Assembly (NCBI GenBank): GCA_021209875.1
Contig: JAGYVD010000002.1
Location: forward strand, 3,596,001-3,660,000
Direction of reading: 5' to 3'
Length of the DNA stretch: 64,000 nucleotides
Source: Rosellinia necatrix
Lineage: Eukaryota; Ascomycota; Sordariomycetes; Xylariales; Xylariaceae
Part shown: in pieces, positions 10,366-22,623 of the stretch
Layout: each line of letters begins with the position of its first letter
Position numbering within the stretch: position 1 is the first letter of the stretch
Position numbers and translations under genes: made by a program
Notes under the pieces: generated by a model
What the model was told of the DNA's origin: nothing
Databases searched by the model: none
The model's input: the letters and a program-made list of their open reading frames with translations, nothing else

Positions 10366-13300
10366 ATGGACGAGCCCATAGCCATCATCGGCCTAGACGC
10401 GAGACTTCCTGGGGATGGAGATACGCCAGAACACTTCTATGACCTTCTTCTCGCAGGAAAGTCAGCGCGTACAGAGGTACCACTTGACAGATATAACGTA
10501 GATTCATTTTGGCACCCCGATCCAGATAGGAGAGGCACTGTAAGTTCGATTCCTTCGTTGAGCCTGCATTACTGAAGCTGAATACAAGTAGACTAGAGTT
10601 CGTCATGGCCATTTTATCAAGGGTAATATTGCAGCGTTCGACGCACCCTTCTTCTCGATTACACCTAAGGAAGCCAGTAGTATGGATCCTCAACAGCGAG
10701 GGATGCTGGAATGCGTCTATAAGGCTCTGGAGAACGGTTCGATGGCCTTCTGACTTGAATAGGAAATCTTTAAACTAATCTCTTACTAGCCGGTATTCCC
10801 ATTGAAACTGCTGCGGGAACACAAACCGGCGTATATATCGGATGTTTTTCATCTGACTATCGTTCAATTATGGAGAAAGACTTGAACCAAGATCTAAAGT
10901 ATGCTGCCACAGGAGTACGTGAAATCCCTCTATTGAAATAACCCTAGGGCGAACAATTGTGACCCACGCCTGCAACATGTTCCGCGTGTTTAGGACACCC
11001 CCAACCTACACTAAACCTTCATGAAAGGCCTGCTAATAAGCCCACAGAACGTTATCAGCATGCTGTCAAATCGCGTTTCTTGGTTCTATGATCTAAGAGG
11101 CCCAAGTTTAACTATAGACACTGCTTGCTCGAGCAGTCTGGTGGCTATGCATCAGGCTTGTAACAGCCTTAAACTGGGCGAGTCAACCATGGCCATTGTT
11201 GGGGGCTGTAACCTCATACTTTCTCCCGAATTCAGTATGACACTCGACAAAGGTGGAGTTCTGGGCCCAGACGGAATATGTCGTAGTTTTGACGATAGAG
11301 GGAATGGATATGGGCGAGGAGAAGGATTCGGTGTTGTTGGTGAGCTAACCGATATTTTCCTATTCTGGAATTTCCCTTACAACCACTCCTTTTCGAATCA
11401 ACGTCATATCCCAGGAGCCAAAATACTAACAGATCCCGTCCAGAATGGTACAGCTAATTCTAAGTGTTGTAGTACTCAAAAGAGTATCGGATTGTATACG
11501 AGATGGAGACACAATCCGAGCAGTTATCAGGAACTCTGGTTCGAACCAAGACGGGAGATCTCCGGGTATTACACAGCCAACTAAAGCTGCCCAGGTGGAC
11601 CTTATACGGCGCGTATATTCTCAAGCTGGCCTTGATATGTCGGCTACCCGTTTTTTTGAAGCGCATGGCACGGGGACCTCGGTCGGTGATCCCATTGAAG
11701 CCAGTGCCATCGGGGAAGCATTTGGTTGTTTTCGTTCACCGGAACAGCCTCTCTACGTTGGTGCTTTAAAAAGTAACGTGGGACACCTTGAAGGTGCTTC
11801 GGGCGTGGCAGCCGTGATCAAAGGGGTATATACTCTTGAGCGGGGGATCATCCCCGGTAACACATGGCTTGAAAGGCTCAACTCCAAGATTCAAGCTTCG
11901 TGGCACCTACAATTCCCTACAAAATCTTTGTCATGGCCGCAATCTGGACTCCGGCGGATGTCAATCAATTCATTCGGTAAGCAGATTAACCTAGCTTTCC
12001 AGAATCGCGTATTGCTTGCGCCTCACCAGTTTACCTAGGCTAATGTTTGTAGGTGTTGGTGGGTCAAATGCTCACGTTGTTCTTGATGATGCCCTACATT
12101 TCTTGAGAAATTACCACCTAGTTGGTCGCCATCGGACAGTTTTATCGCCCAAGACTCCTTGCCGTTCTTTGTTCTCTGGTATTAATGGTATTTTGGTCAT
12201 TCAATAGTAGTTTGTTCTTCGCTAACAATGATATAGATCAGAAGCCTAACGCCCACATTACTCCTGTGGATGACAAGAGCTCCAACAATGTTTTTTTGCA
12301 ACTTATCAGTGAGAATGAGACTAACGAATGCTATTGCTACAAGAGTGATGGAAGAAACACAAAATCAGAATATCGAGAGGGTGCAAACTTAGGTATTGAT
12401 AATGATACACTTGTTAAGTGCAGTCGCCTTTTTGCGTGGTCTTCATACGACCAAGGTAAATATACCAAACACCCCCTCGAGCGTCCTCTCACAATTCCAT
12501 CTTCGTGTTTTTTCGTCTCTCGGAAAAAAAAAAAAACAGTTCCCATTAAGCTCTGAATAGCAACTGCTGACATTGATCAAAGACGGTATCCTGCGTGTGA
12601 GAGATTCCCTCAACAAATACCTTGACAAGCGGTTTGACACTCTTCATTCACCGATATCAAGACATACGTTTATGAGAGATTTGGGTTATACGTTGGCAGC
12701 AAAAAGGACACATCATGGGTGGAGATCTTTTACCTCAGCAGACACCTTTAAAACCTTACAAAATGGGTTATCTGTGCCGCCCATAATAACTAGAACAATA
12801 TCGGAACCCCGCCTCGCCTTCATATTCACCGGCCAGGGTGCCCAATGGGCAGCAATGGGGAGGGAGTTGATAACGTATCCGGCGTTCCGTCAGAGTCTCT
12901 ACGAAGCCGATAAGTATTTAGGCAAGCTGAATTGCCTCTGGTCATTAACCTGTACGTATGCTCCTCAAAACACTTGCCCACTTAACTAAATGGTAAAAAC
13001 ATCAGACGAATTACTCAAAGAGAAGGATCGATCACGTATTAACAGCGCTGAATTTTCCCAACCCCTGTGTACCGTTCTGCAAGTCGCTCTGGTGGACCTA
13101 CTATTCTCTTGGAAGGTATTCCCTCATGCTATTGCTGGTCACTCTTCAGGCGAGATTGCTGCAGCTTATGCTGCCGGCTTCATCTCTCGCGAATCAGCAT
13201 GGAAAATTGCTTATTACCGGGGCAAGCTATGCGCGAAGTTAGCTCTGATTAACTCAGCGGCAAAAACAGGGATGGCAGCTGTGACCCTGACTACAGAGCA

Positions 13301-16300
13301 AACTGAGTCAATCATACGCCGCGTAAACGAAAGTCTCGGTAAAGGTACACTTGAAATAGCCTGCCTGAATAGCCCAAACAGTCATACTGTCAGCGGCGAT
13401 CTTGTCAACATCGACTATCTTTTAAATATGCTTAAAGCTGAGAAAATATTCGCGACACGGTTAAACGTCGAAATGGCGTATCACTCCAAGCATATGAGGC
13501 CCATTTACGAAGAATACATCGACGCTATCCAATATGCCGAGCCTGGCCTCAAGCCCTATCCTCACGAAGCACAATTTTTCTCTTCGACACGGGGTGGAAT
13601 GGTTTCTGCGATCGAACTACAGGATCCCTGCTACTGGGCCGACAATCTAATATCGCCAGTACAATTTAGTGAAGCCGTTACGAAGATGCTATCGCATTCG
13701 CTACAACTGATCCATGGCCCATTGTCCCAGGACGGCCCCCGTTATGATATTACCGATATGTTGGAGATAGGGCCGCATAACGCCCTCCATGGCCCATTAC
13801 GGGCCATTGTAGAGGGGTCAGGGAAAAGTAATACTATCGAACTTCATACTGCGCTTAAACGGAACGCGTCTGCAATTAACACAGTGCTGAACGCAGCTGG
13901 ATCACTATGGGCTCGCGGACATAGTGTTGATCTTCCAGAGATAAATAACAGCGACGAAAATATCAACGGGAGGCGCATGTTAACAGACCTGCCAAGTTAC
14001 CCTTTCAATCATGCCACCGAGTACTGGTTTGAAAGTCGCCTTAGCCGAGCGTCGCGTCAACCAAGATATGAACGCCATGAACTTCTAGGCGCCCCGGTAC
14101 CGGACTGGAATAGGAACAACGCCGTTTGGCGCCATCGCATTTCGATTGCCGAATTTCCTTGGCTGGTGGATCACAAAGTATTTGATGACATTTTATACCC
14201 TGCTGTAAGTTCTTCTATTCACTTCGTGAGATTATAGCTGCTTTTAGAGCTAATAAAAGCTACCAAGGCGGGCATGCTAGTTATGGCTATCGAAGCTAGT
14301 CGCCAGGTCTCTGATCCTACTAAAAGCATCAAGGGCTTTAAATTCTCCGACGTCTCGTTCCATCAAGCGTTAAAGTTGCCGAACGATGGTGGTGTCGAAT
14401 CACATTTTTACCTGCGCCCATGTACTGGGGCCAACATGTACGGTCTAGGTTGGAATGAATTCCAGCTATTTACACTAGTCGGAGAAGAATGGACCGAGCA
14501 TTGCCGGGGCTATGTATACCTGGATTATGAGACCGATGTCCCACGTACAGCTGCGCTCTATAACTTATCACAACTTGAGATCTTGGGGGAGAGGGTCAGC
14601 AATTCCGACGGCTCAAAAAAGATATCAAAACAGCAGGTATACGGCACCTTTCGCAACGCTGGCAATGTATTCGGTCCCCATTTTCAAACCTTGGAGGATA
14701 TTCAAATATGGTCAACATCAACATCACGATCAACAGTCAGAAACCCCGTCCGGAATATTAAGGCATCAATCCCCTATCAGTACCTCCAACCTCATATTGT
14801 ACATCCGGCAACCCTTGATGGCATCATCCAAGCGAACTTGATTCCCATAGTATGCCACCAATCACACCCCCCAAAGGCGTTCGTACCATTCTACGCAAAG
14901 GACCTATGGATTTCCGCTAGGCAGCTAGATGTCGACGACAGCTACATAGTCTCAACCCAGACGAAGCAACAGGGTCCTCTGAAAGTCGAGAGCGCTTTCG
15001 CTGCCATTAGTCGTAACACGGGGCTATCAATGGTCAAAGGTGAAGGCTTTGTGCTCAAACCCGTCCCCGGAGGTGGACTTCCAGTAGAGAAACCATCGGA
15101 GCATATTGCTTTCCATGTAGAGTGGAAGCCTGACACTACGTTGACTAGGCCATTGTCTACGATTGATGGTGCTGTAGGCAATATTGGGCCGACATACTCT
15201 TTGCTGGCGTATGAGTCCTTGTCGCTGGATTATATGCGTACTGTCATCGGGCTCGGCCTAGCGAATGATACTAGCAAGATGCCTCTTCACCGTCAGTTGT
15301 ACCTGGCCTATATGAAACACACGGTTGAAAATACAACACTGAAGCCGGTTGAATATGATATCAAGAAGCTTCAAGAAAGTCCGGAGGGAGCCCTGATCAT
15401 CGCAGTTGGACAAGCTTTACCACAAATCCTAATGGCAGAAGTCGACCCATTGGAAGTTTTTTTCAGCGGAAAATTAGCCGACGACTTCTATCAGGGGGCT
15501 TTCGGTGCGCAAAGGTGTTTCGCCCAGCTGGGTAGTTACATTGATGCATTGACTCATAAAAACCCGGCAATGAATTTCCTGGTATGTTAGCCTCCACAAA
15601 GTTCGTAATCATTTAAGGGTTAGTTGTTATTTGTGGCTGACATAGATGCTGTAGGAGATCGGCGCCGGTACTGGTGGCACTACTAAGTCGATTATGAAGG
15701 CACTTGCCCGAAACCAAGGGCGATATCTGAGTTATTGTTTTACGGATATTTCACCAGCTTTCTTTGAAGTAGCTCGTGATATTTTTTGTGACCACTCAGC
15801 GCGGATGAGTTACAAAGTCCTTAATATCGAGAAGGGCATCAAAGAGCAAGGTTTCGAGCCTGGTCAGTACGATATTATCATTGCGGCGAATGTCCTTCAT
15901 GCGACCCAGAGCATCGAAGTCACATTGCGTAATACAAGACAACTCCTTAAACCAGGGGGGAAATTGTTGCTATACGAGTGTACTAACCCGACCGCACTCA
16001 ATGTTAATCTTGTTTTTGGCACATTACCGGGCTGGTGGCTTTCTCAGGAGCCCCAACGAAAATTTGGGCCACTCATGACCAAAGAAACCTGGAGTGATTA
16101 CTTACAGTCGACCGGTTTCTCTGGGATAGACGCAGTATTCCATGACTTCCCCGAGCCGGCGGATCAGTTCGGATCTATTTTAGTTTCAACTGCCATGGGA
16201 TCTACCGACAAGCACCCTAAATTAGCACCTGCTTTCATAATCAAGTTAGGTGCTTCGCACTCTCAATCACAGGTGGCCTTACAGATACATAATAACCTTA

Positions 16301-19034
16301 GCCTAGAGGTGCCGTGCGAGGTTGTCGACCTAGAGCAAATATGCGACAAAGGTTTCCAGAAATCCACATGCATCGTCCTAACCGATCTAGAAACACCAAT
16401 TCTGGTACAGCCGTCGCTTGAGGTGCTTACCTCGCTCAAACACATAATAGCACGAAGCGACAGATTGATCTGGCTATCTCGAGATGGTAGCACTAGCCCG
16501 CACTACGAACTACTGACAGGCTTTGCGCGCGTCATCAGGGCCGAACATCCCGGCCTACAGTTTATCACAATTTCTTTCGATAATGTGGATACCATATCGA
16601 CCATAGCTGAAACGTCTTTGGACATCTGGCGCACGTCGTACACTAGTTCAGAGAATTCTTTCCGAGTTTTGAATGGTATCATACATATTCCAAGAGTAGT
16701 GGCTGCTAGTCCCATCAGCAAACATGTTCAAGCGCAGACAAGCAGCCTTGGGGTTATCGAGGAGCAATTTGGGAATGGCCATCGAGCATTGTCTCTCCAG
16801 ATAGGCTCTCCGTCTCAATTTGATACCCTTCGATTCGAGGATGACCCAGTATTCGATGCGCCACTTGCAGAGCACGAGGTTGAACTCAAGGTCATGGCCA
16901 GCGGGATGAGCGTTCGTGACCTGGCCTCAGTGCTTGGCCAAGTTGATGGCGATGTGATACTAGGTATCGAGACCGCTGGTATTGTCACACGAGCCGGGTC
17001 TGATGCTACATTTCAAGTAGGCGACAAGGTTCTAGGACTCTCAACTTCTGGCACGATAAAGACGTATGCACGGTCTTTAGACGGATTCTTAACGAAAGTT
17101 CCCGAATCAATGAGTTGGGTTGAGGCAGCATCTATTCCTTTTGCCCACTCGGCCGCGTATGCTATTCTTAGCGAATATGGCAACATCCAGGGTGGAGATA
17201 CTATTCTCATTCACTCTGCAGTTGGCGGATTCGGCCAAGCTGCCGTACAGCTAGCGAAGAGTAGCGGTGCAGAAATTTTTGTGACCGCAGGGACCGAGGC
17301 CAAACGGGATTTTCTACATACAACATACGGCATCCCACGTAGCCACATATTCTCTAGTAGAGATTCGTCATTCAAAGAAGGTGTGCGCCTGCTCACGCAG
17401 TCCCGTGGCGTTGATACCGTCTTAAACTGCCTCTCGGGAGATGGTATTATGGCGTCCTGGGATTGTGTCGCACCTTTTGGAAGGTTTGTCGAGCTAGGAT
17501 TGAGGGATTCTTCTAGCCACGCCTCCGTAGCCATGCGGAATCTAGGACGGAATATTAGGTTTGAGGAGTTTGACTTCGTCTACTTAATGAACAACGACCC
17601 TATCCGAGCCCAACGCGTTTTTCAGAGAGCCATGAAGCGAGTTCTTGTGGATGGCTATCCATGGCGCATGCCGACCGTGGAATATTCGTTATCCCGAGTG
17701 CGTGATTCTTTTCGCGACATGCAAAGTCGGAGATACATTGGTAAGGTCGTCCTCGAACCTCATTATGATGATATGGTACCTATCGTACCCAGTCAAAACC
17801 CAACCACGCGTCTCAACCCCAACGCTTCCTTTGTCATCGTGGGAGGCCTCAGCGGACTCGGCCAGGCTATTGCCCGTTGGGCTGTTGCCCGAGGGGCAAA
17901 GAATCTAATCTTGCTTTCAAGAAGCGGTCCGGTTAAGCCCACCGCGAAAGCGTTCCTCGAGGAACTTATACCTCACTGTCACAATATAGCGGCGCCTGCT
18001 TGTGATGTGGCAGACAGGCGCGCGCTTGAACAATGTATCGCTGAGTGCTCAAAATATATGCCAAGCATCAAAGGGTGTATACAGGGCGCTATGGTGCTCA
18101 AGGTGAGGTCCTGAATTAAGCTGTCCTTGCATCTCATTAGACTAATGTGGAGTAGGACAATCGTTTCTTAGACATGTCTCTTCAGGAGTGGAACGGAGCT
18201 ATCCGACCCAAAGTGGATGCATCCTGGAATCTGCATCATGTTTTAGGAAATGGCCTAGACTTCTTCGTGCTCCTCTCGTCTACAATGGGTATAGTTGGCA
18301 ACAAGGAGCAGTCCAATTATGCGGCTGGTAATACCTTCCAAGACTCTCTGGCACGATATCGTGTATCCCAGGGGCTACCTGGTGTATCCCTGAATCTTCC
18401 TGCCATCGAGGATGCGGGTTTCCTAGCGGACAAACCCGAACTCTTGGAGAGTATGCTCCTGGCTGGCAATGGCTCTATGCCTGTCAAGGAGGTCCTTGCT
18501 GTGCTTGACTATCATTGTGGCTTATCGCCGAAACCTCCTGCTACCACCGACAGGGCACAGGTGATACTTCGCCCCGGTCTGCCACATGAGCTGGGCCCTC
18601 TAGGCATCGATCGGCCACCCTGGATGCGAGATCCGCTATTTGGCCAGTTTGGACAGCTAGAAGTTGACACCTTGGCTGGCCAAGAGATCGGAATGACGAA
18701 GAAGGTAGAGGATGGTAACCGCATTGAAGCAGCAGCTTCGATGGCCGAGGCGGAAAGCATCGTCCTGGATGCGTTGTTAAATAAATTATCTCGAGTGCTT
18801 GGTGTCGACCCCTCCAACCTCGATGCCAGCAAACCGCTGTACGCTTACGGCGTGGACTCGTTGGTAGCGGTTGACGTAAAATCATGGCTGCTGAAAGATC
18901 TACGATCCGAGGTCTCCATCTTTGATATGAATTCCCAGGTGAGCATCAAGCGCTTGGCAAAGACAGCGACGGCGAAGAGTCGATTCCTGCCGGCTTTCAC
19001 AACGGTGAAGCAAGATAAGGCATTGAACATTTGA
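10366..19034 (+). CDS. Highly reducing type I polyketide synthase (KS-AT-DH-MT-ER-KR-ACP)
   Basis: Twelve exons: 10366..10539, 10592..10736, 10790..10914, 11048..11339, 11473..11976, 12053..12178, 12237..12455, 12583..12951, 13006..14204, 14268..15581, 15655..18102, 18156..19034; 7794 nt, 2597 residues, phases consistent at every join. KS (about 1-430) has DTACSSS with the Cys near 175, EAHGTGT and [12 protein letters not shown] has [12 protein letters not shown] and GHSSGE with the Ser near 698. DH has the His in WLVDHKVF and the Asp in HPATLDG. The C-methyltransferase has [11 protein letters not shown] near 1490 and looks intact. ER (about 1860-2170) has [13 protein letters not shown] has [13 protein letters not shown] near 2219 and the catalytic Ser/Tyr/Asn region SSTMGIVG...NYAAGN. 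ACP has GVDSL near 2538. The protein ends soon after the ACP, with no thioesterase, reductase or acyltransferase release domain. A cytosolic enzyme building a reduced, possibly C-methylated chain from malonyl-CoA is expected from the family. The ATG at 10366 places EPIAIIG at residue 3; in-frame ATGs at 10285 and 10303 are possible. The second intron has an atypical GTTCGA donor. Confidence 0.95.
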
Positions 19035-19105
19035 ACGGATGAGAGTATGGCGTCGAAGCTGTATTTTTATTTCATGAATTCTTTTCTCCGTCCTTGCTCT
19101 CACAC

Positions 19106-19108
<3 letters not shown>

Positions 19109-19137
<29 letters not shown>
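19109..19137. repeat. CT dinucleotide microsatellite
   Basis: About 14 uninterrupted CT repeats, 75 bases after the HR-PKS stop codon and so probably inside or near its 3' untranslated region. Confidence 0.95.
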
Positions 19138-19139
<2 letters not shown>

Positions 19140-19585
19140 TTTTCTTTTTATACTTTTACTGGTTTTCTTTCTGTCTTTTCCCTCATGGCGCTCTTGGTAT
19201 GGACGACCGTTCTCCACGATCAATTAAGCGATATTATGAAATTCCATAGTTTAGCTTACGAAGCTACGCAGTTTTGATGTCAATGAGAAATGCTATAATG
19301 TTTTATGCTCACCTCTATCCCTTCGCCGAGGAGACATCTCGCTTAAGCGTACTTGCAAGAAGTATATCGTACTACCTGGCTAGGATGGTATTTGGATGCT
19401 CAGTCGTTGTTGTAACTTGTAAGAGGTTTATAGGCCGGTGGGGTGATAGACCATCAATCAATCAACCAATCACTGAAACAAGTAGGGGCCGACCTTTTGG
19501 GTAGCATGCTGAACAAGGACATAGCTCGGTATCTACCTACAAATAGTACATACCCAGGTAACCTTAGTACCTACGTAGCTTACCC

Positions 19586-19611
19586 CCTCCTCCTCCTCCT
19601 CCTCCTCCTCT
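19586..19611. repeat. CCT trinucleotide microsatellite
   Basis: About eight copies of CCT, directly readable. It lies in the spacer between the HR-PKS and twinfilin, next to TAGGTA-type motifs. Confidence 0.9.
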
Positions 19612-19929
19612 CGCCTTCCCCTACCTCACTTTGAATACGAACCCCACAGCGCAAACATTGACGGGAGCGGCCCCACTCTACATAAGTGGCGGTCCACATG
19701 GCGGGGTAGAGTAGGTACTTGAGTACCCAAGTACTTAAGTTGGTAGGTAGATAAGAATTATAAACCACCAGGGCACCTTCTAATTACCTACTTCCGAAAC
19801 ACAGTCTCTCTCGCTCCCCCTTCTCCCCGTATCCGTATTGCTTCAAGCGCACCGATTTGTCCCCAGCAGGAGCAGGTCTTCTGGTGTCGACATTATCGGT
19901 TTACGGTCGCATTCAGAGGATTAGACAAG

Positions 19930-21131
19930 ATGCAGTCCGGCATATCAGGTAAGAAATCGTTTATACCCTGCTACGTTCCGTACTTGGCCATGATGGCCAC
20001 TATTCAAGCCGAGTCGAGGGAAACAGACGTTCCGACAGCCACGACTGACTGACACCGTATCAGCGTCTCAGGAGCTCGTCTCTCGGTTCAATAGCCTCCT
20101 CTCCGAAACCTCGCAATTTGGCCTTCTCGTCACCATCTCCTCCGAGGCCCTCACCCCCCTGGCCAGTCTACCCCGCTCCTCCCCAGACTTCAAGTCCAAC
20201 CTCAAGCAACTAGCGCCTTACCTCAAGCCCGACGAACCTATCTACGCCCTCCTGCGCCGCCATGACAAAGCCCCATTCCTCGTCGCCGTCACCTACGTCC
20301 CCGATGCCGCCAAGGTGCGCCAGAAGATGCTCTTCGCGTCAACACGACTGACGTTGGTGCGCGAGCTCGGGACGGAGCACTTCCGTGAGACGATCTTCGC
20401 TACCGTAGCCGATGAGTTGAGCGCCGCCGGCTTCGATAGGCACGATAAGCACACTGACCTAGAAGCGCCCTTGACCGAAGAGGAGCGGACGCTAGGCGAG
20501 GTGAAGCGGGCCGAGGCAGAAGCCGGCGCCGGCACCGGCGTGCGCGAGATTCACCTGAGCTCTACTATGAGCATGCCCGTCAAAGCCGATGCCTTGAGTG
20601 CGCTAGCCGAGCTAGGTCAGGATGGTGGACGTGTCTTGGTTATGTTGGTTAGTCTTTAACACTCCCCACAGCGTGATGGAAGAAGGCATGTGTGCGTGCG
20701 AATCAGCTGACACCTTGACCCAATGCCCTCAGCGAATCAACGCCCAAGACGAAGCAATTGAACTCGTTCCCGATTCTTCAAATCCCACATCTATCAGCGA
20801 AGCCGTTCGGGCCATATCTACGTCAGAGCCAAGATTTACCTTCTTCCGATACCGGTCATCCGTCGCTGGTGCTGAATATAAGGACGTCTTGCTCTTTTTC
20901 TACACAAACCCGGCGACGGCAGGCACCAAGGCTGTCAAGAACCGCATGATATACCCGCTGCAGAAGAGAGCCGTACTGACCATGGCCGATAAGGAGTGCG
21001 GGTGCGCTGTGGAGAAAAAGTTCGAGGTCGAGGACCCAAGTGAGATAACTGAACAGTTGGTCTTGGAAGAGCTGCTCCCTAAGGTCGAGACGAAGACAGC
21101 CTTCAAGAGGCCCAAGAGGCCTGGTCGATGA
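19930..21131 (+). CDS. Twinfilin, ADF-H domain actin-monomer-binding protein
   Basis: Three exons, 19930..19948, 20064..20647, 20733..21131; 333 residues. The tiny first exon encodes MQSGIS and the join gives MQSGISASQELVS, a very conserved fungal twinfilin start. Two ADF-homology regions follow. The first is about residues 5-140 (LLVTISSEALTPL, FASTRLTLVRELG), and the second runs from about 175 (GVREIHLSSTMSMPV) through FTFFRYRSS and VKNRMIYPLQKRAV. It ends in a short basic tail (KRPKRPGR), typical of the family's C-terminal tail. Twinfilin sequesters ADP-actin monomers and acts at cortical actin patches (family knowledge). Introns have GTAAGA and GTTAGT donors. It converges with the mitochondrial carrier downstream, with 263 bp between stop codons. 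Confidence 0.93.
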
Positions 21132-21394
21132 ATAACAGCCAGTTGCCAAACAAGACATACTATCGCATACTTATTTGAGATGCAGCATGGTGGGCGAGTC
21201 ACTGAAGGGTTGCTAGAATATCAGGGCGGACAAAATCACTACAGGGAAGAAAACGGATTTCTTGCTGCTGGCCCCAGGGTACCGATGCTATTTATAAATA
21301 CGATGTTTGCAAAATCTTCTAGCATCATTATTCAGATACCTTCCTCGGCGGGTCTGTATCTACTGATATGGCTCATAAGACCGATAACACGCCC

Positions 21395-22623
21395 TTATTC
21401 TTCGTATTGATTCCCTGCCAACACCGATGGGCCGCTCTTCTCCAGTTTATCTTTCAGGTATTCGTATACGGTGAACGTGACAGCCTGTCCCGGTGCAACA
21501 CGCATAATCCGAGGCGTGATACCTTTGTAAAAGGCATGGAAGCCCTCTTGCCTGCAGCACCCAACGCGATTAGAAACACGAGTACAACAGCTCATACAGC
21601 TCCGCAAGGGGGAACTTACCGGAACATGTCCCCGGCAATAATGGTAATCCTTTTGAGTGCGCTGACCCCTGGTTCGGCGGGCGTCTTCTGCAACCGCGTC
21701 TTGATAGTATCGATGGGCGCATTACTTAAGGGACCCATGGCACCGCTCACGAGGCCGATAAGCGTAGTCTGCCAGCTTGGTAGAGCCGCATTATCCGTCT
21801 GTCTACGCAGCAGAGCCTCCTTAAAGTAAGTGTACGCGGTGAAGTTGACAGCCTGGTTAGAGCCCTGACGCAAGGCCGTGAGACTGACGCCACGGTATAA
21901 GGCGCCGGCACCCTCCTCTTTGACTACCGTGTACAGGGCATGCGCGGCGTTTCGGTACTTGGGCACGTCTAAGGGATCTGCCATACTGTGGTGCTGCGCC
22001 TGCAGGCGGATCTTGATAACCTCCATGGGCGTTACAACGGCCACAGCTTCGGTTACACCTGCTGCGAGGCCTGCCATGAAGGTTCCCGACCCTGAGATAA
22101 CACCGGTGTTTCTATCCGCGAGCAACTGCTTGTACGCTTCAAATGACGTAAACCGAATGGCCATTTTGGGCACGATGCCCGTTAGCACGGCCCCCAGGCC
22201 CTTGTACAATCCTAACGGCGTCTCGCGGCGAACGATTTCGGACCCGGTCGCGATGAATCCGCGCTTGGGAGCGCCGGGCTGACGCGCGCGGCGCGAGAGT
22301 TGCATGCGCACTTTTATCGTGTCTGTGAATATGATGAGACGGTATTAGCCAGAGTTTCCCGGAGTGTATGTTTGTATCGCCGTCGTAGATGGCCTAGCGA
22401 TACACAGATATACATACCAAGGGGATGGCATACAAGAGCCTCCATCATACCGGCGCCTCCACCCGCTACCAGCATTGTCATTACAGTCAGCAATCCACGG
22501 CTACCGTACGTGCACCCGGTTTGGGGATTTCTGGAATTTTTTTGGTTCTTCTGACTCACCAATCAGGTTCGTCGCCACAGATGGCGGCGGCTTGCCATCT
22601 CTACCACCTACTTTAGTCGCCAT
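21395..22623 (-). CDS. Mitochondrial succinate/fumarate carrier (Acr1/Sfc1 type)
   Basis: Four exons, complement(21395..21551, 21620..22322, 22418..22465, 22560..22623); 323 residues, phases consistent. Three mitochondrial-carrier repeats each keep the signature: HPLDTIKVRMQL, TPMEVIKIRLQAQ and APIDTIKTRLQK. Family-specific strings such as GLYKGLGAVLTGIVPKMAIRF and YRGVSLTALRQGSNQAVNF match the succinate/fumarate exchanger group that supports acetate and ethanol gluconeogenesis (yeast SFC1/ACR1, acuL in Aspergillus). It acts in the inner mitochondrial membrane. The start ATG at 22623 gives MATKVGGRDGKPPP. The first intron sits just before the AGGGAGMMEALVCHP segment. A related di- or tricarboxylate exchanger cannot be excluded without alignment. 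Confidence 0.92.

Larger units (their letters stand above)
19035..19929. other. Spacer after the HR-PKS, with CT and CCT repeats
   Basis: It contains the PKS 3' region with a CT tract, then a CCT tract and several TAGGTA-type motifs (19540-19580, 19710-19795), then the upstream region of twinfilin. No coding sequence is supported. This is the likely right border of the secondary-metabolite locus, because conserved cellular genes follow. Confidence 0.6.
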
